Below are positions 12,001-23,664 of a stretch of DNA of 64,000 nt, one piece after another. Position numbers and translations under genes: made by a program. The stretch's first letter is position 1. Every line of letters begins with the position of its first letter. The notes beneath the pieces were generated by a model, which saw only the letters and a list, made by a program, of their open reading frames with translations, made no database searches and was not told where the DNA came from. Source of the DNA: Polytrichum commune (Eukaryota; Streptophyta; Polytrichopsida; Polytrichales; Polytrichaceae); NCBI GenBank assembly GCA_950295325.1, contig OX485809.1, positions 24,056,001 to 24,120,000 of the forward strand, written 5' to 3'.

Positions 12001-13175
12001 CAGCTCAGCAGAGAGCCTGGACAAAGATAACATTGTCACTGAACCTGGAAGTGACAGCGGAGGGGAGAAAATGAAGAAAGGTTTGAAAGTGCACGATATT
12101 GTTTATAGGAAAAAGGTATGTTGCAGCAGTTTGAGACGCATAATCATTATCTTGTTTAAGTTGTGGTGTTTTTGTGCTCGTTGCCTATGAACCTTAAAGT
12201 TCCGAATTGCTTATGACTAGTGCTAGTGAAGTTTATGGAGTCTATGACTAAAGTTAGTCACGTTCTTGACTATTTTTGACTAGGTTTAGTTAGAAAATGC
12301 CTTTTACCATGACTGTGACTGTGACTGACTATGGTTGTTCTAAGGGGTCCAAACAAACCTCTGATGGAAGAGAGGACGTGCAGATGGAAGAAGTCAACAA
12401 AGGGAAGGAAGAGGTGGACGACGCTGCATTGACGTCCCTGCCGAAGCCTCGTCCACCTGCTGAGAAGAAGAAGAGGATCACTAAGATACAGAAGTTGGAA
12501 ATCATCGGGGGTGACCAGAAAATACCCTGGACGGAGAAGGGTACCACCAGTGAGCAGAGGAGGAAAGACAAGGGGTCGTTGGACGAGGAGGAGCAGAGCC
12601 GGTCAGAGAAAGGATCCCTTGTTGTTGAGCAGAGGAAGACACGGGGACAAGCTGCGAAACAGAAGCAATCAAGCAATCATGCTGTCGTGGCAATAGATAG
12701 GAAAGAAGACAAAATGGGGGCTCACTGGGAGAAGAACACATCAAAGGTAAGGGGACCCAACGCACTGCACATTTGGTGTTTTTTTAAACGGTTTGAATAG
12801 TCTTACTGGCAGTCCTTATTCCCTTCTTTACAAGTGTTTGTGTTATTGCAGATAAGTGGACAAAAGGATGAAGGTTCATCGACCTCGAAATTTTGCAAAG
12901 GTGATGTTGTGGAGATCATGGGTGTTGCAGATGGGGAAGAAGAAGAGGTGGCTGGTATTGGAAAAGTGGTTAACTTGGAAGGGGGAAAATTGCATGGGGT
13001 CACCATTCCAGAAGGGTGTGTCTCCGTGGAGGTGCAGAAGAGCAACCTCGACGAGTACCTTCTCTATTGCAGCGTAGATTTGGACGACCCTCCCATCACG
13101 AAGATGGGACAAGCAGTAGGGAGCTTTATATTGTGGCCCACCCAATTCCTAAAGCATCTATTCGCACTTAATTAG
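9078..13175 (+). pseudogene. TnpA-like multi-exon gene of the CACTA element, frameshifted
   Basis: Higher GC than its surroundings and clear exon-like blocks. A likely start at 9078 gives MAKSKQSTESKRSSS, but the reading frame must shift before the block 9149-9471 (YEAQRRANIERNLARF, LGISNLAARM). The donor at 9472 joins in phase to an acceptor at 9792/9793 (block with TRRSARIS and an acidic run, to 9979). Later blocks lie near 10353-10490, 10626-10940 and 11050-11620, where a stop at 11404 interrupts a region with LKKALLAGKTK and ENRAQLKRPSISARDS. This part resembles plant En/Spm 'Transposase_24'-type proteins. The last blocks are about 11675-12115 (donor after KK), 12345-12746 (Lys/Glu-rich) and 12852-13175. 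The final block, with VAGIGKVV, LHGVTIPEG and GSFILWP, resembles the C-terminal domain of TnpA-like proteins. TnpA proteins bind subterminal repeats. Several frameshifts and stops mark it as decayed. Family assignment is from recalled patterns, not a search. Confidence 0.6.
9556..9840 (+). CDS. Small open frame inside an apparent intron of the TnpA-like gene
   Basis: An ATG-initiated frame of about 94 codons (MEPMHNPYKASVEE..., LPDERVEEVFQGVARLPQ) lies between the donor at 9472 and the acceptor at 9792. Its N-terminal 75 residues look compositionally like protein, with helix-forming LVANLPDERVEEVF, and it overlaps the start of the next exon in another frame. It may be an alternative first exon, a remnant of a separate protein or chance. 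I do not recognise the family. Confidence 0.3.
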   Translation: MEPMHNPYKASVEEIMMLVANLPDERVEEVFQGVARLPQISSHVLNRMANVMSDIFADSREAPIPHNWRSTRQSMWCTQAFQPTFKYEEIREDK

Positions 13176-13179
13176 GCTA

Positions 13180-14120
13180 AAATAGGGCACTATTCAATTT
13201 GGTTAGAACCATATGGATATTAGAGCTTGACGTTGATTGTAGTGATCGATTTCTATGAGCGGACTATATGTAGTCATTTAGTGTTTAGTGAACTTTTTGG
13301 ATTTGATGAGTATGTTATGTGACCCAAGCTGACTATATGTAGTCATTAGCTCTAGTCACATGTTTGAAAGCAATGACTACATAAACAAAGGTTGACTTTT
13401 CACAATTTTCCTCAACGTTGTTCTCATATATCGCATCCATATCGGCATATCGTTGGGCATGATCTTCAATGTATCTAAAGTTCTGACTACAGTTTCACAT
13501 ACAAAGTAGTAACGTAACTAGAAATGATGACTACCAGTGATCAGGAAGCATACGCAAATCTTTTAAGTGCATGACTATGATTAGTCGTTTTTTCTAGAAT
13601 GAAAACCGTGGAGAATCAGTCATAAACCAATATTTTGTTTTAAAATGTGACTAATTGTAGTCCCCCGGCATTACTGGATATAGTCACGACATCTCGAATG
13701 TTTACCAACACATGTGAATGGCTGACGAGCCTTAAGAATATCAAAAACGAAAGAATGATTAATTGTAGTCATCACGATCATATTCTGCAACCACTGGCAG
13801 TCATGTTATGAGAACCCTAAATCATGACATTTTAGTCATTGAGTTGAAAAAGCTGACTAAATGCAGTCAAATAACTATGACTAATCCGAGTCACATATTC
13901 ATGACTAGCAATAGTCACATTTCACGGGCTGCCCAGAATCGAGAAGCCAAAAATATTTCGGGAACGCGCCATTGGGAACGTATGCCCGCAAATATGACTG
14001 TAGTCATATTTTAAAATATGACTTGTCCGTTATGACTGGGTTGATGACTAAAATGGGTAGTAGTCATAAGGTCACTTTATGCCCGTTTTCAGTCCAAAAA
14101 CCCAGTCATATTTAGACTGT
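13180..14120. repeat. CACTA subterminal repeat cluster
   Basis: More than fifteen short motifs of the form GACTA/TAGTC, often paired head to head as in GACTATATGTAGTC, are spread over 940 bp up to the terminus at 14133. In En/Spm elements such motifs are TnpA binding sites. Composition is AT-rich, unlike the adjacent coding blocks. Confidence 0.7.
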
Positions 14121-14212
14121 TTTCCTAGTAGTGCACCCCATTAATTAATTGTGTCATGGCCCCAAGCACAAAGATGAAATAGCAGCTGAATCACTCGTCA
14201 TTGTAGAGGAAT

Positions 14213-14330
14213 ATATGGAATATGCCTCAATTTAGTAAAGAAATGCCAAAAGATCACAACATGTAACTGGCTGGACTTCGAAACACAAGGATTTTGACTG
14301 ATTATGCCCCAAAGCCTCCCCGGACACTAG
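14213..14330 (+). repeat. Dispersed repeat R1, partial copy
   Basis: Contains the R1 landmarks 'acatgtaactggctggact', 'gattatgcccc' and 'ccccggacact'. It begins about 80 bp right of the CACTA terminus. Confidence 0.7.
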
Positions 14331-15036
14331 AAGCGAGGACACCTCCATACGGCGGTGAGGCAATTCGATAATGTTTTGGCAAGGCTCCACCATTTACAGA
14401 CTCATGAAGAGTTTCTTCAGGACACTATCATTGTTGGAAGGTGTGAGGCCAAACCCACCACCCTCAAGCGTCCTAGTCCGGGTGATGGTTTTGAGAATCA
14501 CATGTCTTGTAATGACAATTAAAGAAACACAAAATCCAACTTGGGTCTTCCGCCCAAGTAATTTATTAATTCCCCTCTACTAGTCACATGCGTACTTCTT
14601 CTTACTCATTCTTGTGAGTGCAAGTGAAAGTGACTATCTCACTACCCTTACTCCAACCTCTTTTTATGATTTTCATTCATTTGGTGATTCTCTTGAGTTT
14701 CCCACATCACTTGAGGCAACAACACCTCGCTAATGCTAGCATCATGTGCGAGCACACCTTTAGCCGAATCAAGTCTCCACGTCATGGTTTTAGCCATGCC
14801 TACCCTTGCCGACATTCCTCTTAAGATTCTAACTGTGGAAGAACTTGGCCTTGTAGAATCCATGAGATGATGACCAACCTAGCAACTTGGTGCCAACTCC
14901 ACGTCGATGTCGACTCCCCGCTTGACGTCAACTTCACCCTTAATATCGACTCCACGCTTAACGCCACCTTGGTGACAACCTCAAAGCCACTGCACTAATC
15001 TCAGCTATCAACTAAACGCCTTCGCTAGTTTAACCC
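14331..15036. other. Non-coding, nothing recognised
   Basis: Short open frames on both strands between 14371 and 14863 show no domain. The sequence is C-rich on the plus strand with repeated 'cgactcc.cgcttgacg' words near 14905-14965. Confidence 0.35.
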
Positions 15037-15590
15037 AACCTCCATAATGTCACAGTTGCGGGTACACCCAACTCCCTATATCATAGCTGTGGATACACCC
15101 AGCTCCCTAATATCATAACTATGGATACACCCAACTCTCTACTATCACAGCTGTGGATACATCCAACTGCTGTGGGTACACCCAACTCCCTAATATCACA
15201 GCTGTGGATACACCCAACTCTCTACTATCACAGCTGGGGATACACCCAGCTCCCTAATATCATAACTATGGATACACCCAACTCTCTACTATCATAGCTG
15301 TGGATACACCCAACTTCCTAATATCACAGCTGTGGATACACCCAACTCTTTACTATCATAGCTGTGGATACACCCAACTTCCTAATATCACAGCTGTGGA
15401 TACACCCAACTCTCTACTATCACAGCTGTGGATACACCCAATTGCTGTGGGTACACCCAGCTCCTTAATATCACAGCTGTGGATACACATAGCTCTCTAC
15501 TATCACAGCTGTGGATACACCCAGCTTCCTAATATCACAGCTATGGATACACCCAGCTCTCTACTATCACAGCTCTCTACTCTCTACTAT
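15037..15590 (+). repeat. Minisatellite, 32-bp unit
   Basis: About 16 copies of a 32-bp unit carrying 'ctgtggatacacccaact' followed by 'ccctaatatcacag' or 'ctctactatcacag'. The two variants tend to alternate, so the higher-order period is 64 bp. Because 32 is not a multiple of three, all frames read through similar repeats, and the 101-codon frame at 15300-15605 is a by-product. Confidence 0.95.
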
Positions 15591-16252
15591 AACACAACGA
15601 ACTAAACTCTAAATGCCTTAAACCAAAGACTACTCCTAACAAGTGTCAACTAACTTCAAGGCTAATTAGTCTTGGTTCTTCACCTTGAGACCTTACATAC
15701 ACACGTGCTCCTTTCTTGCTTCCCATACACCTACACTCATAACACGTGGGGTGCTAAGGAGCACAAATGAAAGAGGAAGAGAGAGAGGGGAGAGTGAGGA
15801 TTATATAGTGAGGTGAAAGGGAGTAGGTGAGCACCCCTAAGGCTCAAGATAAACCTTTTGATCATTTTCTACTTTGTAGGCTCTCATCCTATCCTTTAAG
15901 CCTTCAGGGGAGTAGGTGAGTACCCCCAAGGCTCAAGATAAACCTTTTGATCATTTCCTACTTTGTAGACTCTCATCCTATCATTTAAGCCTTCAACTCT
16001 TAAACCAACAACATAAATTCTAATTCAAACATTTAACTCAAGGAGCCACCCTTGGTTCACCACATACTATGCTCATCTAATTAAGGAACTTCCTTCACAC
16101 CGCTAAACTTCTAATCAACCTAAGGTCTAAACATAACTTCACTCAAGCCTCACTCTTTTTATATTTTTGTGAATAATCATAAAATATCAAAATATAACTT
16201 CTAATAGTTTCAAAGGGTTAAGAACACATGTGGGCACCATTTTGGACTCACA
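15591..16252 (-). mobile_element. LTR-like repeat, copy 1 (incomplete)
   Basis: About 660 bp match the right half of the element at 19197-20400. Shared parts include the purine-rich block around 15765-15800, a block 'ttcaaacatttaactcaagg', and the end 'ctttttatatttttgtgaat' to 'gactcaca' at 16252. Read on the minus strand it starts TGTGAGTCCAAAATG and has a TATATAA-like box downstream. An internal ~87-bp segment is tandemly duplicated (about 15819-15992). No matching left end or target duplication was found. The minisatellite at 15037 lies where the rest of the element would be. Confidence 0.6.
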
Positions 16253-18185
16253 TTATGCGAAAATTGGTTGGAGAAAGACTGCATGTAAGTTAGTAGTTGG
16301 AGGCCCAGTCAATACGCTTGGCAACACAGTATCATGTGACTTGGGAATCCAAGGCGAAGTTCTTGCCCATTATTTTACAGAAACTGAAATTATCAGTGCA
16401 CATCAATGCAGAGAACTTAAGGAGGAAATTAATCCCGTCGCAAATACAATATGTTTTAACCTTAAAACATTGAATTCCAGGAGCCAACTGCAAGCTTTGA
16501 TTGTTGTATTGTTTGCCTAATACCCATTATTCAATGCATGACTCTGTGCCAACATTTCTCTCTCTTTCCTCCTCTTATAATTGCTTTGTAAATCGAGACA
16601 ATCTCTTCACATATCTAATCTCTCAATTCGATTGCTAATGACTCACATAATAACCTCTCGAGTCTCACTTGTTTATTTTTGTAACAACACCTCATTTCAT
16701 AACTCTCATCCACGCATGTATTTATACTCACCTTATGTGAATGCCTAATATTATACTTCACACAATTGCCTTTCATTACCTTCCAATTTTTCTCGGTTCC
16801 TAGATGTATTTCACATCAATTTTGCTACATAAGTTATTTCTCTTCAGCTTATGAAACTACCTCACCTCATGTGAGTTCTATAATTTTCTTAAAACTATCT
16901 CAAGTTACGTTCACAAGCTCCCAACTTGATTATGTCCAAGTTAATAATTTTAATTTGCCTCTACCTTGAATAACTATGAAGAAGGTTAAGCTTGAAGCTC
17001 GTGTATTCAAAATGATGAAGATACAAAGGACCTAGCTCTCGTGTGGCCTATTGATGTGAATAAGGTAAGGTGTTCTAACTCTATTCATAACTCTATATAT
17101 AGTGAGAGGAGGTTCGTAACATGTGCCCCCTCCTATTTTACTTATCTTGCTATTATTTCAAAAAGATGAAGATAGCTCTTTCATAATCCTCAAAGAGAGC
17201 ACTTATATTCCTCATCTTCTTTAATATTCAAGAAATGATAGATATGAAATCTATCTATCACACTATCTAGATTTTGAGGGGTTTCCAAGGGAAACCCAAG
17301 AAGTCATCTCTTGGCCCTTGCTTACTTCCACCTCCGGTTGCCTCCCCTATGTGGCCTAAGTGAGTATAATAACCATGGGGCTGCCTAATCCACGGGGAGG
17401 TCACTTCATTGTCAAGTTGACACCACGTGCAGACAAAGTTTGCTACCCCTATAATACATGCCATATATAATTTTAAAATTTATGATATTTTTTCTACATA
17501 TACATAACCATTGATAGTATCTTTTGTATATTTTTTTGGGATTTTTAGTCATCTTTATTTTTTTTAGTAATTGTTTTAGTTCAATTCTGTGTCATTCTAG
17601 TTAGAAATGGTATGTTTTATGAAACAAACAAATCATCAAATTTAGTTACCACTTTTAACTATGTCATAGGTACTGTGTATATCTACTCATGAAAAAAAAT
17701 TGATAAAATTTTGACCCATTTTGGTGGTGCAACTTACCAAAAGAAGATTTTTTTTGGCCGCACGTGGTGTTCAACTTGACAATGGAGTGATCTACCCGTG
17801 GCCTAATCCTAAGTGGCTTGCTACGTGGCTTACTTAATCTATCAAATAATCTCACTAATGTTTACTAATAATGCCCTTTTAACCTTACGTGGTTAGTAAT
17901 TTAATTGTCTCTACTAATTTGGTAACCGGCCCATAGGCCCCTTAAACCTAAACACATAATCCTCCTTAAGTGGCGACTATGCTGATTTTTAAAAAACTTA
18001 GCATTGTTAATCGACACCTGCGGTAATAGTCCAATCACTGTCTTTTTGGCCCGATACCCTCGTGGCATTCACGTTGTTATCTGGCCCGTTGTATGACTAA
18101 GGTGGTCTAATACCCGCCCCGGCTTATTGATGTATGAGCTTCCTTTTCCATTTCCGATGGTTCTCCTCTTTGTTGTTTGAGATTT
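16253..18185. other. Non-coding, nothing recognised
   Basis: Long AT-rich stretch. A 96-codon frame at 16230-16520 starts inside the LTR-like repeat and has no recognisable domain. About 45 bp near 17755-17800 (core 'gccgcacgtggtg' plus 'gagtgatctacccgtg') recur at 43676-43722. Confidence 0.4.
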
Positions 18186-18229
18186 GTGGTGAACACTGGT
18201 ACTAGGTCCATGCTCATAGTAAGGACGTC

Positions 18230-18415
18230 ATTCTACGTTCACCATACAATTGGGAGGGCCTATGCAATTGCTTGAAGAAAGAAAGAGAAAAATCACTTTG
18301 ACATGTTACCATTTTTACATCCCAACTCCGATTTTGACACTTGAAAGAACATTTTTCATGATTCACAATTGCGAACTGGATGAGACGATTCACAGTCCCA
18401 TCCAACATCCTAAAG
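18230..18415 (+). repeat. Dispersed repeat R2b, copy 1
   Basis: Matches about 52405-52590, sharing 'attgggagg', 'ctccgat.ttgacacttgaa' and 'gattcacaattgc'-like blocks in the same order. Confidence 0.55.
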
Positions 18416-19196
18416 TGTACGTGTAGTTGGCTTAAACCAGCTACACATGGTCCTCAAACAAATGCTTGAGATTAGTTGTTACATTGAATAAAAGCATCTT
18501 CAAGTGGGATTCAGCCCCCAATGGATGTAAGCACTAAACCTATAAGTGTCCCATTGGCTCACCCTAGGACCATATATAGGAGAACAAGCTCAATTCACAT
18601 CGCATCACAATGACATTTCTTTTCCATTTATTTTTCAAATGGGATAAATCAAAATCAAAATACATCTCAAATTTGTTTTCTTTGTTATATATTTGGGTGG
18701 GTCCAAGACCATGGTTTTCTCCCCTCATATTTGTTTTTGAGATTTATGACCAATTGCTTACATGAAATAAAAGAGTCGCCTCACATCAAAAGTAGGATAA
18801 AATAAAACTTTCATCCACGTCAATTTCATGGAAAAAAACCATTATCGTGGCTCACATTGATTTTGAGCTGAAGAGTTGGTGTGGGTTAGAAATTAACATG
18901 GCCCACACTAATAGGGCTATTTAGGATACTATTTCAGATAACAACCCCCTCTACAAATCTTAGGGGCAAGTGTGCATTGATAAAACCTAGTGTACGAAGT
19001 TTGTGGTCTACGACATAATGTCAACAAGATTGTTCTCTCAATAATAATAATAATAACAACAATAATCTATGTTGTTGTTTTCACCTTCAATCTTTTCAAG
19101 ACATAACCTTTGATCTTTGTAGACATTAGGAGTAGCATGGAATATAAACCATGGAACATAAACCATGATGAACTCAAGTCATGCTAAAAATTGCAC
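18416..19196. other. Non-coding, nothing recognised
   Basis: AT-rich, with a short ATA/ACA-rich tract near 19042-19065. No gene seen. Confidence 0.35.
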
Positions 19197-20400
19197 TGTA
19201 CACTGTCACCCAAAGTTCCTCACCCTTGATTTCGTCCTTAGCCCGAGTGTGAAATGTTTGACTGACACGTAATAACTCCCTCCTTGGTAATTCAATGTAT
19301 CATTCCAATACACCGTTGGAATATACATAACACCCGCAACTCTTGATGAACTTACAACTTAACCTACATTATGTCATTTCATTACCTTTGATTTCGGGTA
19401 AGGTTACATCCTTAGTTTTCTCCAAATACTAAACCACTATCAATCACTTCTATCCAAGATAAATCTACGCTATAAATCTAAACCTCACAAGACTAAATAA
19501 AAGAATCAATGCTATAAATCTAAATGCTATAATGTCAATATTAAAAGTCTAAATACTAAAGTCATGTCCTTGTTTAAGAATGCTTTGAGTCTAGACCACA
19601 TCTAATCAAATCAAACTACTCCTCAACACTAACTAATCTTGGCTCTTTGTCTTAAAACCTTACACACACACGTGCCTCTCTCTTACTCCACACACACAAG
19701 CTCACCTACTTCAATAATGTAACTTTGTAAGTCCAACAAAACTAAATGCTTCAATGTTTCACAAACATAACTTTGCAAGTCTAAATAATTATAGGTGTAG
19801 ATAATATAAATCCAAGCACTACAATTTGAAGACTATAATTTAAACTCTAAATTCTTCCAAACTACACTACTCCTAATAAGAGGTCAAACCTACTTAAAGG
19901 CCAACTAGTCTTTGCTCTTCATTTTAAAATCATGCACATACACGTGCTCTTATCTTGCTTCCCACGCACCCACACTTATAACCCGTGGGTGCCAAGGAGC
20001 ATGAAAGAAAGAGGATGAGAGAGGGAAGAGTGAGGGTTTATATAGTAAGTTGAGAGGGAGTAGGTGAGTACTCTCAAGATAAGCCTTCGTAATCCTCCCC
20101 TATTTTGTAGGCTCTTATCTTATCTTCTAAGTTTTTGTCCCTCAAACGAACAACATAGATCATAATTCAAACATTTAACTCAAGGAACTACCATTGGTTC
20201 TCCACCTACTACGCTCACCAACTAAATGAACTTCTTCACGCTTCTCATAAATCCACTCCACACTAACCTAATGCCTAAACATAACTTCATTCAAACTTCA
20301 CTCTTTTTATATTTTTGTGAATAATCATAAAACATGAAAACATAACTTCTAATGGTTTCGAAGAGTTAAGAACACATGTGAGCCCCATTTTGGGCTCACA
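19197..20400 (-). mobile_element. Solo LTR (or LTR-like element) with perfect 5-bp target duplication
   Basis: The element begins TGTACACTGTCACCC and ends GGGCTCACA, giving the expected TG...CA termini. It is flanked on both sides by TGCAC (19192-19196 and 20401-20405). Read on the minus strand it starts TGTGAGCCCAAAATG and carries CTATATAAACCC, a good TATA box, followed by a pyrimidine-rich leader, so transcription is likely toward lower coordinates. Length is 1204 bp. Part of the interior is duplicated (about 19620-19700 resembles 19905-19975). No internal coding domain is present, which fits a solo LTR left by recombination. Confidence 0.8.
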
Positions 20401-20405
20401 TGCAC

Positions 20406-20954
20406 CCAATTTGTTTCAATAGCAATGAGTGAATAAATATGTGTATAGTCATAAGGAGCTTTGTACTTCAACTTATTCTAGATTACTACCATTCAAACTT
20501 CCAAAATGATACACAGTGTGCCTATAAGAGTGAAAAATGTACCACTAATTTGTGGGCCTCTTGTCTTTTGCACATTTGTTCAAACGCACTCAAATCCCAC
20601 AATAACATCATAAGGCACGTGGGTGTTATACTCTACCTTCTATTGACCATGTGTTATGTCTTCAAATTTGTGTTGCATTAACAAACATGTGTTGACCCCT
20701 CAACAAAGCTAGTATGGAAATTGGACCTCTCTTTATTTAATTATGGTTATCAAAAGTGCATGTTTGTTGACTCCTTTACTGGATGCATAGTTCCTCCAAA
20801 TTGCGTTCATTATTGAGTGTAGAGTAGTTAATCAAATTAGAAGACGTACTTCAAATTTATTTAATATATATGTCTCTATGGTAGTTGTTCTTTGATCCTC
20901 ACCTAACCATACACCAATCAAATATATGTGTATGATTAAGAAACTAATTGAATA
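20406..20954. other. Non-coding, nothing recognised
   Basis: Contains an 80-codon frame at 20439-20681 without a recognisable domain. Confidence 0.35.
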
Positions 20955-21230
20955 ACACTTGCATACCTTAGCTTGGAAAGTACAAGGCAAGCTAAGGTAT
21001 GCGGGTGTCAGTCGGTTACTTTTCCTAATTCAGTCATTTATCTTAATCGGACACATGTATTTGAGTGGTATGTGGCTAGGTGTGGCTCCAAGAACAAACA
21101 TAAAAAAGACTTGTGTTTCAAAGATATTGGACTACATGCTCAAGATATGATATCTATTCTAAAGTCACTAGTCAACATAATTGGAGTGGGGGGGGGGTGC
21201 ATGAGCACGAGAATCTTCACTTTAATAATT
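20955..21230 (+). repeat. Dispersed repeat R2, copy
   Basis: Shares with 51590-51950, 60440-60640 and 62195-62375 an ordered series of words: 'tatttgagtggtatgtgg', a 'gaacaaacac..aaaagac' block, a 'ttggactac' block, and 'caacataattgg.g'. A G run follows at about 21188-21197. Confidence 0.6.
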
Positions 21231-22199
21231 AATAAGATATTCATATGAGCTCCAAAAAAATAATAAAAGTGATTTCCTCGATTTGGATTTGCTAACTATC
21301 TCGTACTAATTGTGGGTTTTGTATTCCAAGAGAAGTGGGCTAGTTGGGAAAAGTTACCAACTAAGGTACATCTACCTTGTGTGAACAAGAACGCACATCA
21401 TGGTAACAAGTTACGGTTTTCATGGAACCCTAAGTACAGTCTAACCTCTTTAATATGACACTTGTTTATACGACACCCTTGATATTACGGCTCATTTTTG
21501 CAAGATTGAAGTTTTTAGTTCAAAACCTCTCTTTTATACAACTACAACACTCGATAATGCAACATTTAGAATCTTCGTTTTGTCATATTGAAGAGATAGT
21601 TATTGCTAAAATTTCTTTCATCTATGTTATGTACATCTAAAGTACACCCATTTTCACTTGGGAACTACTTGGGAACTTCACTTATCATTTGGAACTTAAT
21701 GAGAATTATGGTTAATAGTGTAGAATGGACATGGATAGGGTTAGAGTGGCCTCCTGCCTAGTATGTTGCCTTTTACACGGGTGATATAGTATCACTAGTA
21801 ACTTGATGCTAAATGTCATGCATCATTGTTGTCTAGTTTCTTATTAAAGAACTCTTTATATTTTGGTGTTAATGGAATCATTGGTTTTCAAAAGTTAATA
21901 CGGAATTTAAATAAGATGATAGTTGCTATCTTGGGAAGGCAACACCATAGATCTTTGGACTCCTATTTTAGGAGTTTTTGAGAATATTTTTATTTTTTTG
22001 GAGATATAAGTTATTATTTCATACCATCTATATTCTTGAAACTCGTTGCATATATTTTTTAAGCTCATATTACTTATGTTTTTGTATTCCCTCAATAATA
22101 CGACATGTTTACGCCATTTGTCATATAAATGAGAAGATGACACCTTGATAATATAACCTCTTTTTTCTATTCTTTTTTCTCTGTGTTTCCCAAATGTGC
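21231..22199. other. Non-coding, nothing recognised
   Basis: AT-rich. Short frames at 21455-21640 and 21907-22143 have no recognisable domain. Confidence 0.35.
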
Positions 22200-22299
22200 C
22201 ATACTAAAGTGGGAAAACAATAGAAGGAAGTCCAAAAGGAACAACAAGTTTAAAATTATCAATAATGCACAACAAGAGAAAATCATGGAGAACATTAAA

Positions 22300-23345
22300 T
22301 TCCCCCCCCCCCCCCACAAACTTTTGAGAGGAGGTTGATTCGGGCATGGGCAACCGCCCGGCTAGAAAATCCAAATTTTTTGGACCTGACCAAAAATTGT
22401 TGCCCGCCCGCCCGTCTGACTTCGAAAGAACCATTGCTCTTGCAACTAAACATTGCCCTTTGCACTTGTAAAGGTCAAAGACCAAACATCCATTGCCAAT
22501 AGTGGCCATATTTGAAACATTAGTATTTGGGAAGAGAAGCCAAGGATATCAAATATTAATCACATGTACAAGTGTTCATGCACACATGCATGTTTTCGAT
22601 GTATTAAAAAAGGCCAAGAACTTTCATGAGTATATGCGGTTATCAGACCATTCGGAAGGTGTAAGCGCAACAAATTGCTTTTTTTTTCAAATGTAATAAG
22701 CTTTTTGAAGATGTTTTTATTTCGGGAATGACATGAGAGAGCCCCAATTAAACTGTAATAAGGGTCCAGTTGAATATAATTGGCCTGCAACATGTAGGGG
22801 TCTTGTTTTAACTTGAGTCCTTTCATCCAACAATGAATGAGTTTACATACTCGCACAAATCCAAGACTATTCAAAATATGTAACAACTCATATTTAAAGA
22901 CACAATATAATGTTTGAATGATCTACTTTTCCACCTCATAACCATCTACAAAATTGGAACTATAGATTTATTGTAGTTCAAGGACCACATTCTATAATGG
23001 CCCAGGACATTTTGGTTACCATAGCTATAGAGACTAGTTGAAAGCCCATCTACTACTTTGCACTTTCAAATTTACATTTTCGAACATTTGTGAGACCATA
23101 CATGGATAGGTATGAGACAAAGCCTCTGAAAGTAGGGCGGTTTTAATGACATGTGTTTCATCCAATTGTACATAGCCATGCCCATTCCAGGCCTGCAACT
23201 ACAAGTATCAAAAGCCCGATGAATTGGCCCTCTTCCATGGCTTGCTAAAAGTGTAAGTCTAATTGCAGCCCAGGACACATTGCTTCTAGTTTCATAATCT
23301 CATCTGTAGTCAAAGACATGCTCTCACAAAAACAAAGCCAGCAAC
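22300..23345 (-). pseudogene. Duplicated flank of NBS-LRR gene (unit Q) ending in LRR relic
   Basis: From about 22440 to 23290 this matches 26660-27480 in the same orientation (shared 'gccaaggatatcaaatatta' and 'ccacctcataaccatctaca'). The segment 23255-23340 then matches the 3' end of the LRR gene at 27890-27990 (shared 'ccaggacacattgcttcta' and 'tcataatctcatc'). Read on the minus strand this is therefore the last LRR codons and 3' flank of a second, now lost NBS-LRR copy. The left part at 22302-22400, with a C run and a 'cgggcatgggcaaccgcccg' block, matches the reverse complement of 25515-25600. Confidence 0.6.
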
Positions 23346-23659
23346 ATCTCAAAAGTTTACAAATCGGGTGGTTCTTGCAATTTCTTCTTGTGTCAATTTT
23401 TTGCACTTCTTGTTGTGAGAGGATAATAAGGCAGATAGTAATTGGACAGTATATCGGTGTAATCCTCTAGAACTACCGAGAGTGGTAGAAGAGGGAGTTT
23501 TATAATAGTAAAAATAATAAAATAATAAGTCTGCCACTTGTCATTATCTACCTTCACTGGTAAGGCTGGCCATACCTCCCTTAGCCGATATCCGGTCATA
23601 GCTAGGTCTATACCCTCCGGATAACCGGGGTTAGTATCTGTTTAAGTCTAATTACAGTT
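23346..23659. other. Non-coding flank of the solo LTR
   Basis: Contains GATATCC/GGATAACCGG-like words near 23588-23635 that resemble 25405-25475 on the other side of the inserted LTR. They are probably one older sequence split by the insertion. Confidence 0.4.
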
Positions 23660-23664
23660 GGTAC

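Larger units (their letters stand above)
9054..14133 (+). mobile_element. CACTA (En/Spm-type) transposon, 5'-truncated
   Basis: The 3' end at 14121-14133 reads TTTCCTAGTAGTG. Read on the minus strand it starts CACTACTAGGAAAACAG, the classic CACTA terminus. The last ~950 bp (13180-14120) are packed with short words of the type GACTA-n-TAGTCA in both orientations, as expected of CACTA subterminal repeats. Similar words also occur at 10020-10160 and 12200-12330, inside what look like introns of the internal gene. The internal gene resembles TnpA-like proteins. No matching CACTA terminus or subterminal cluster was found on the left, where the element stops at the 188-bp repeat, and no TnpD transposase is present. 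The element is therefore non-autonomous and truncated. Confidence 0.75.

Noticed and set aside
15300-15605. 101-codon frame through the 32-bp repeat
   Set aside because: The unit length is not a multiple of three and all frames give similar repeats, so it is a by-product of the minisatellite.
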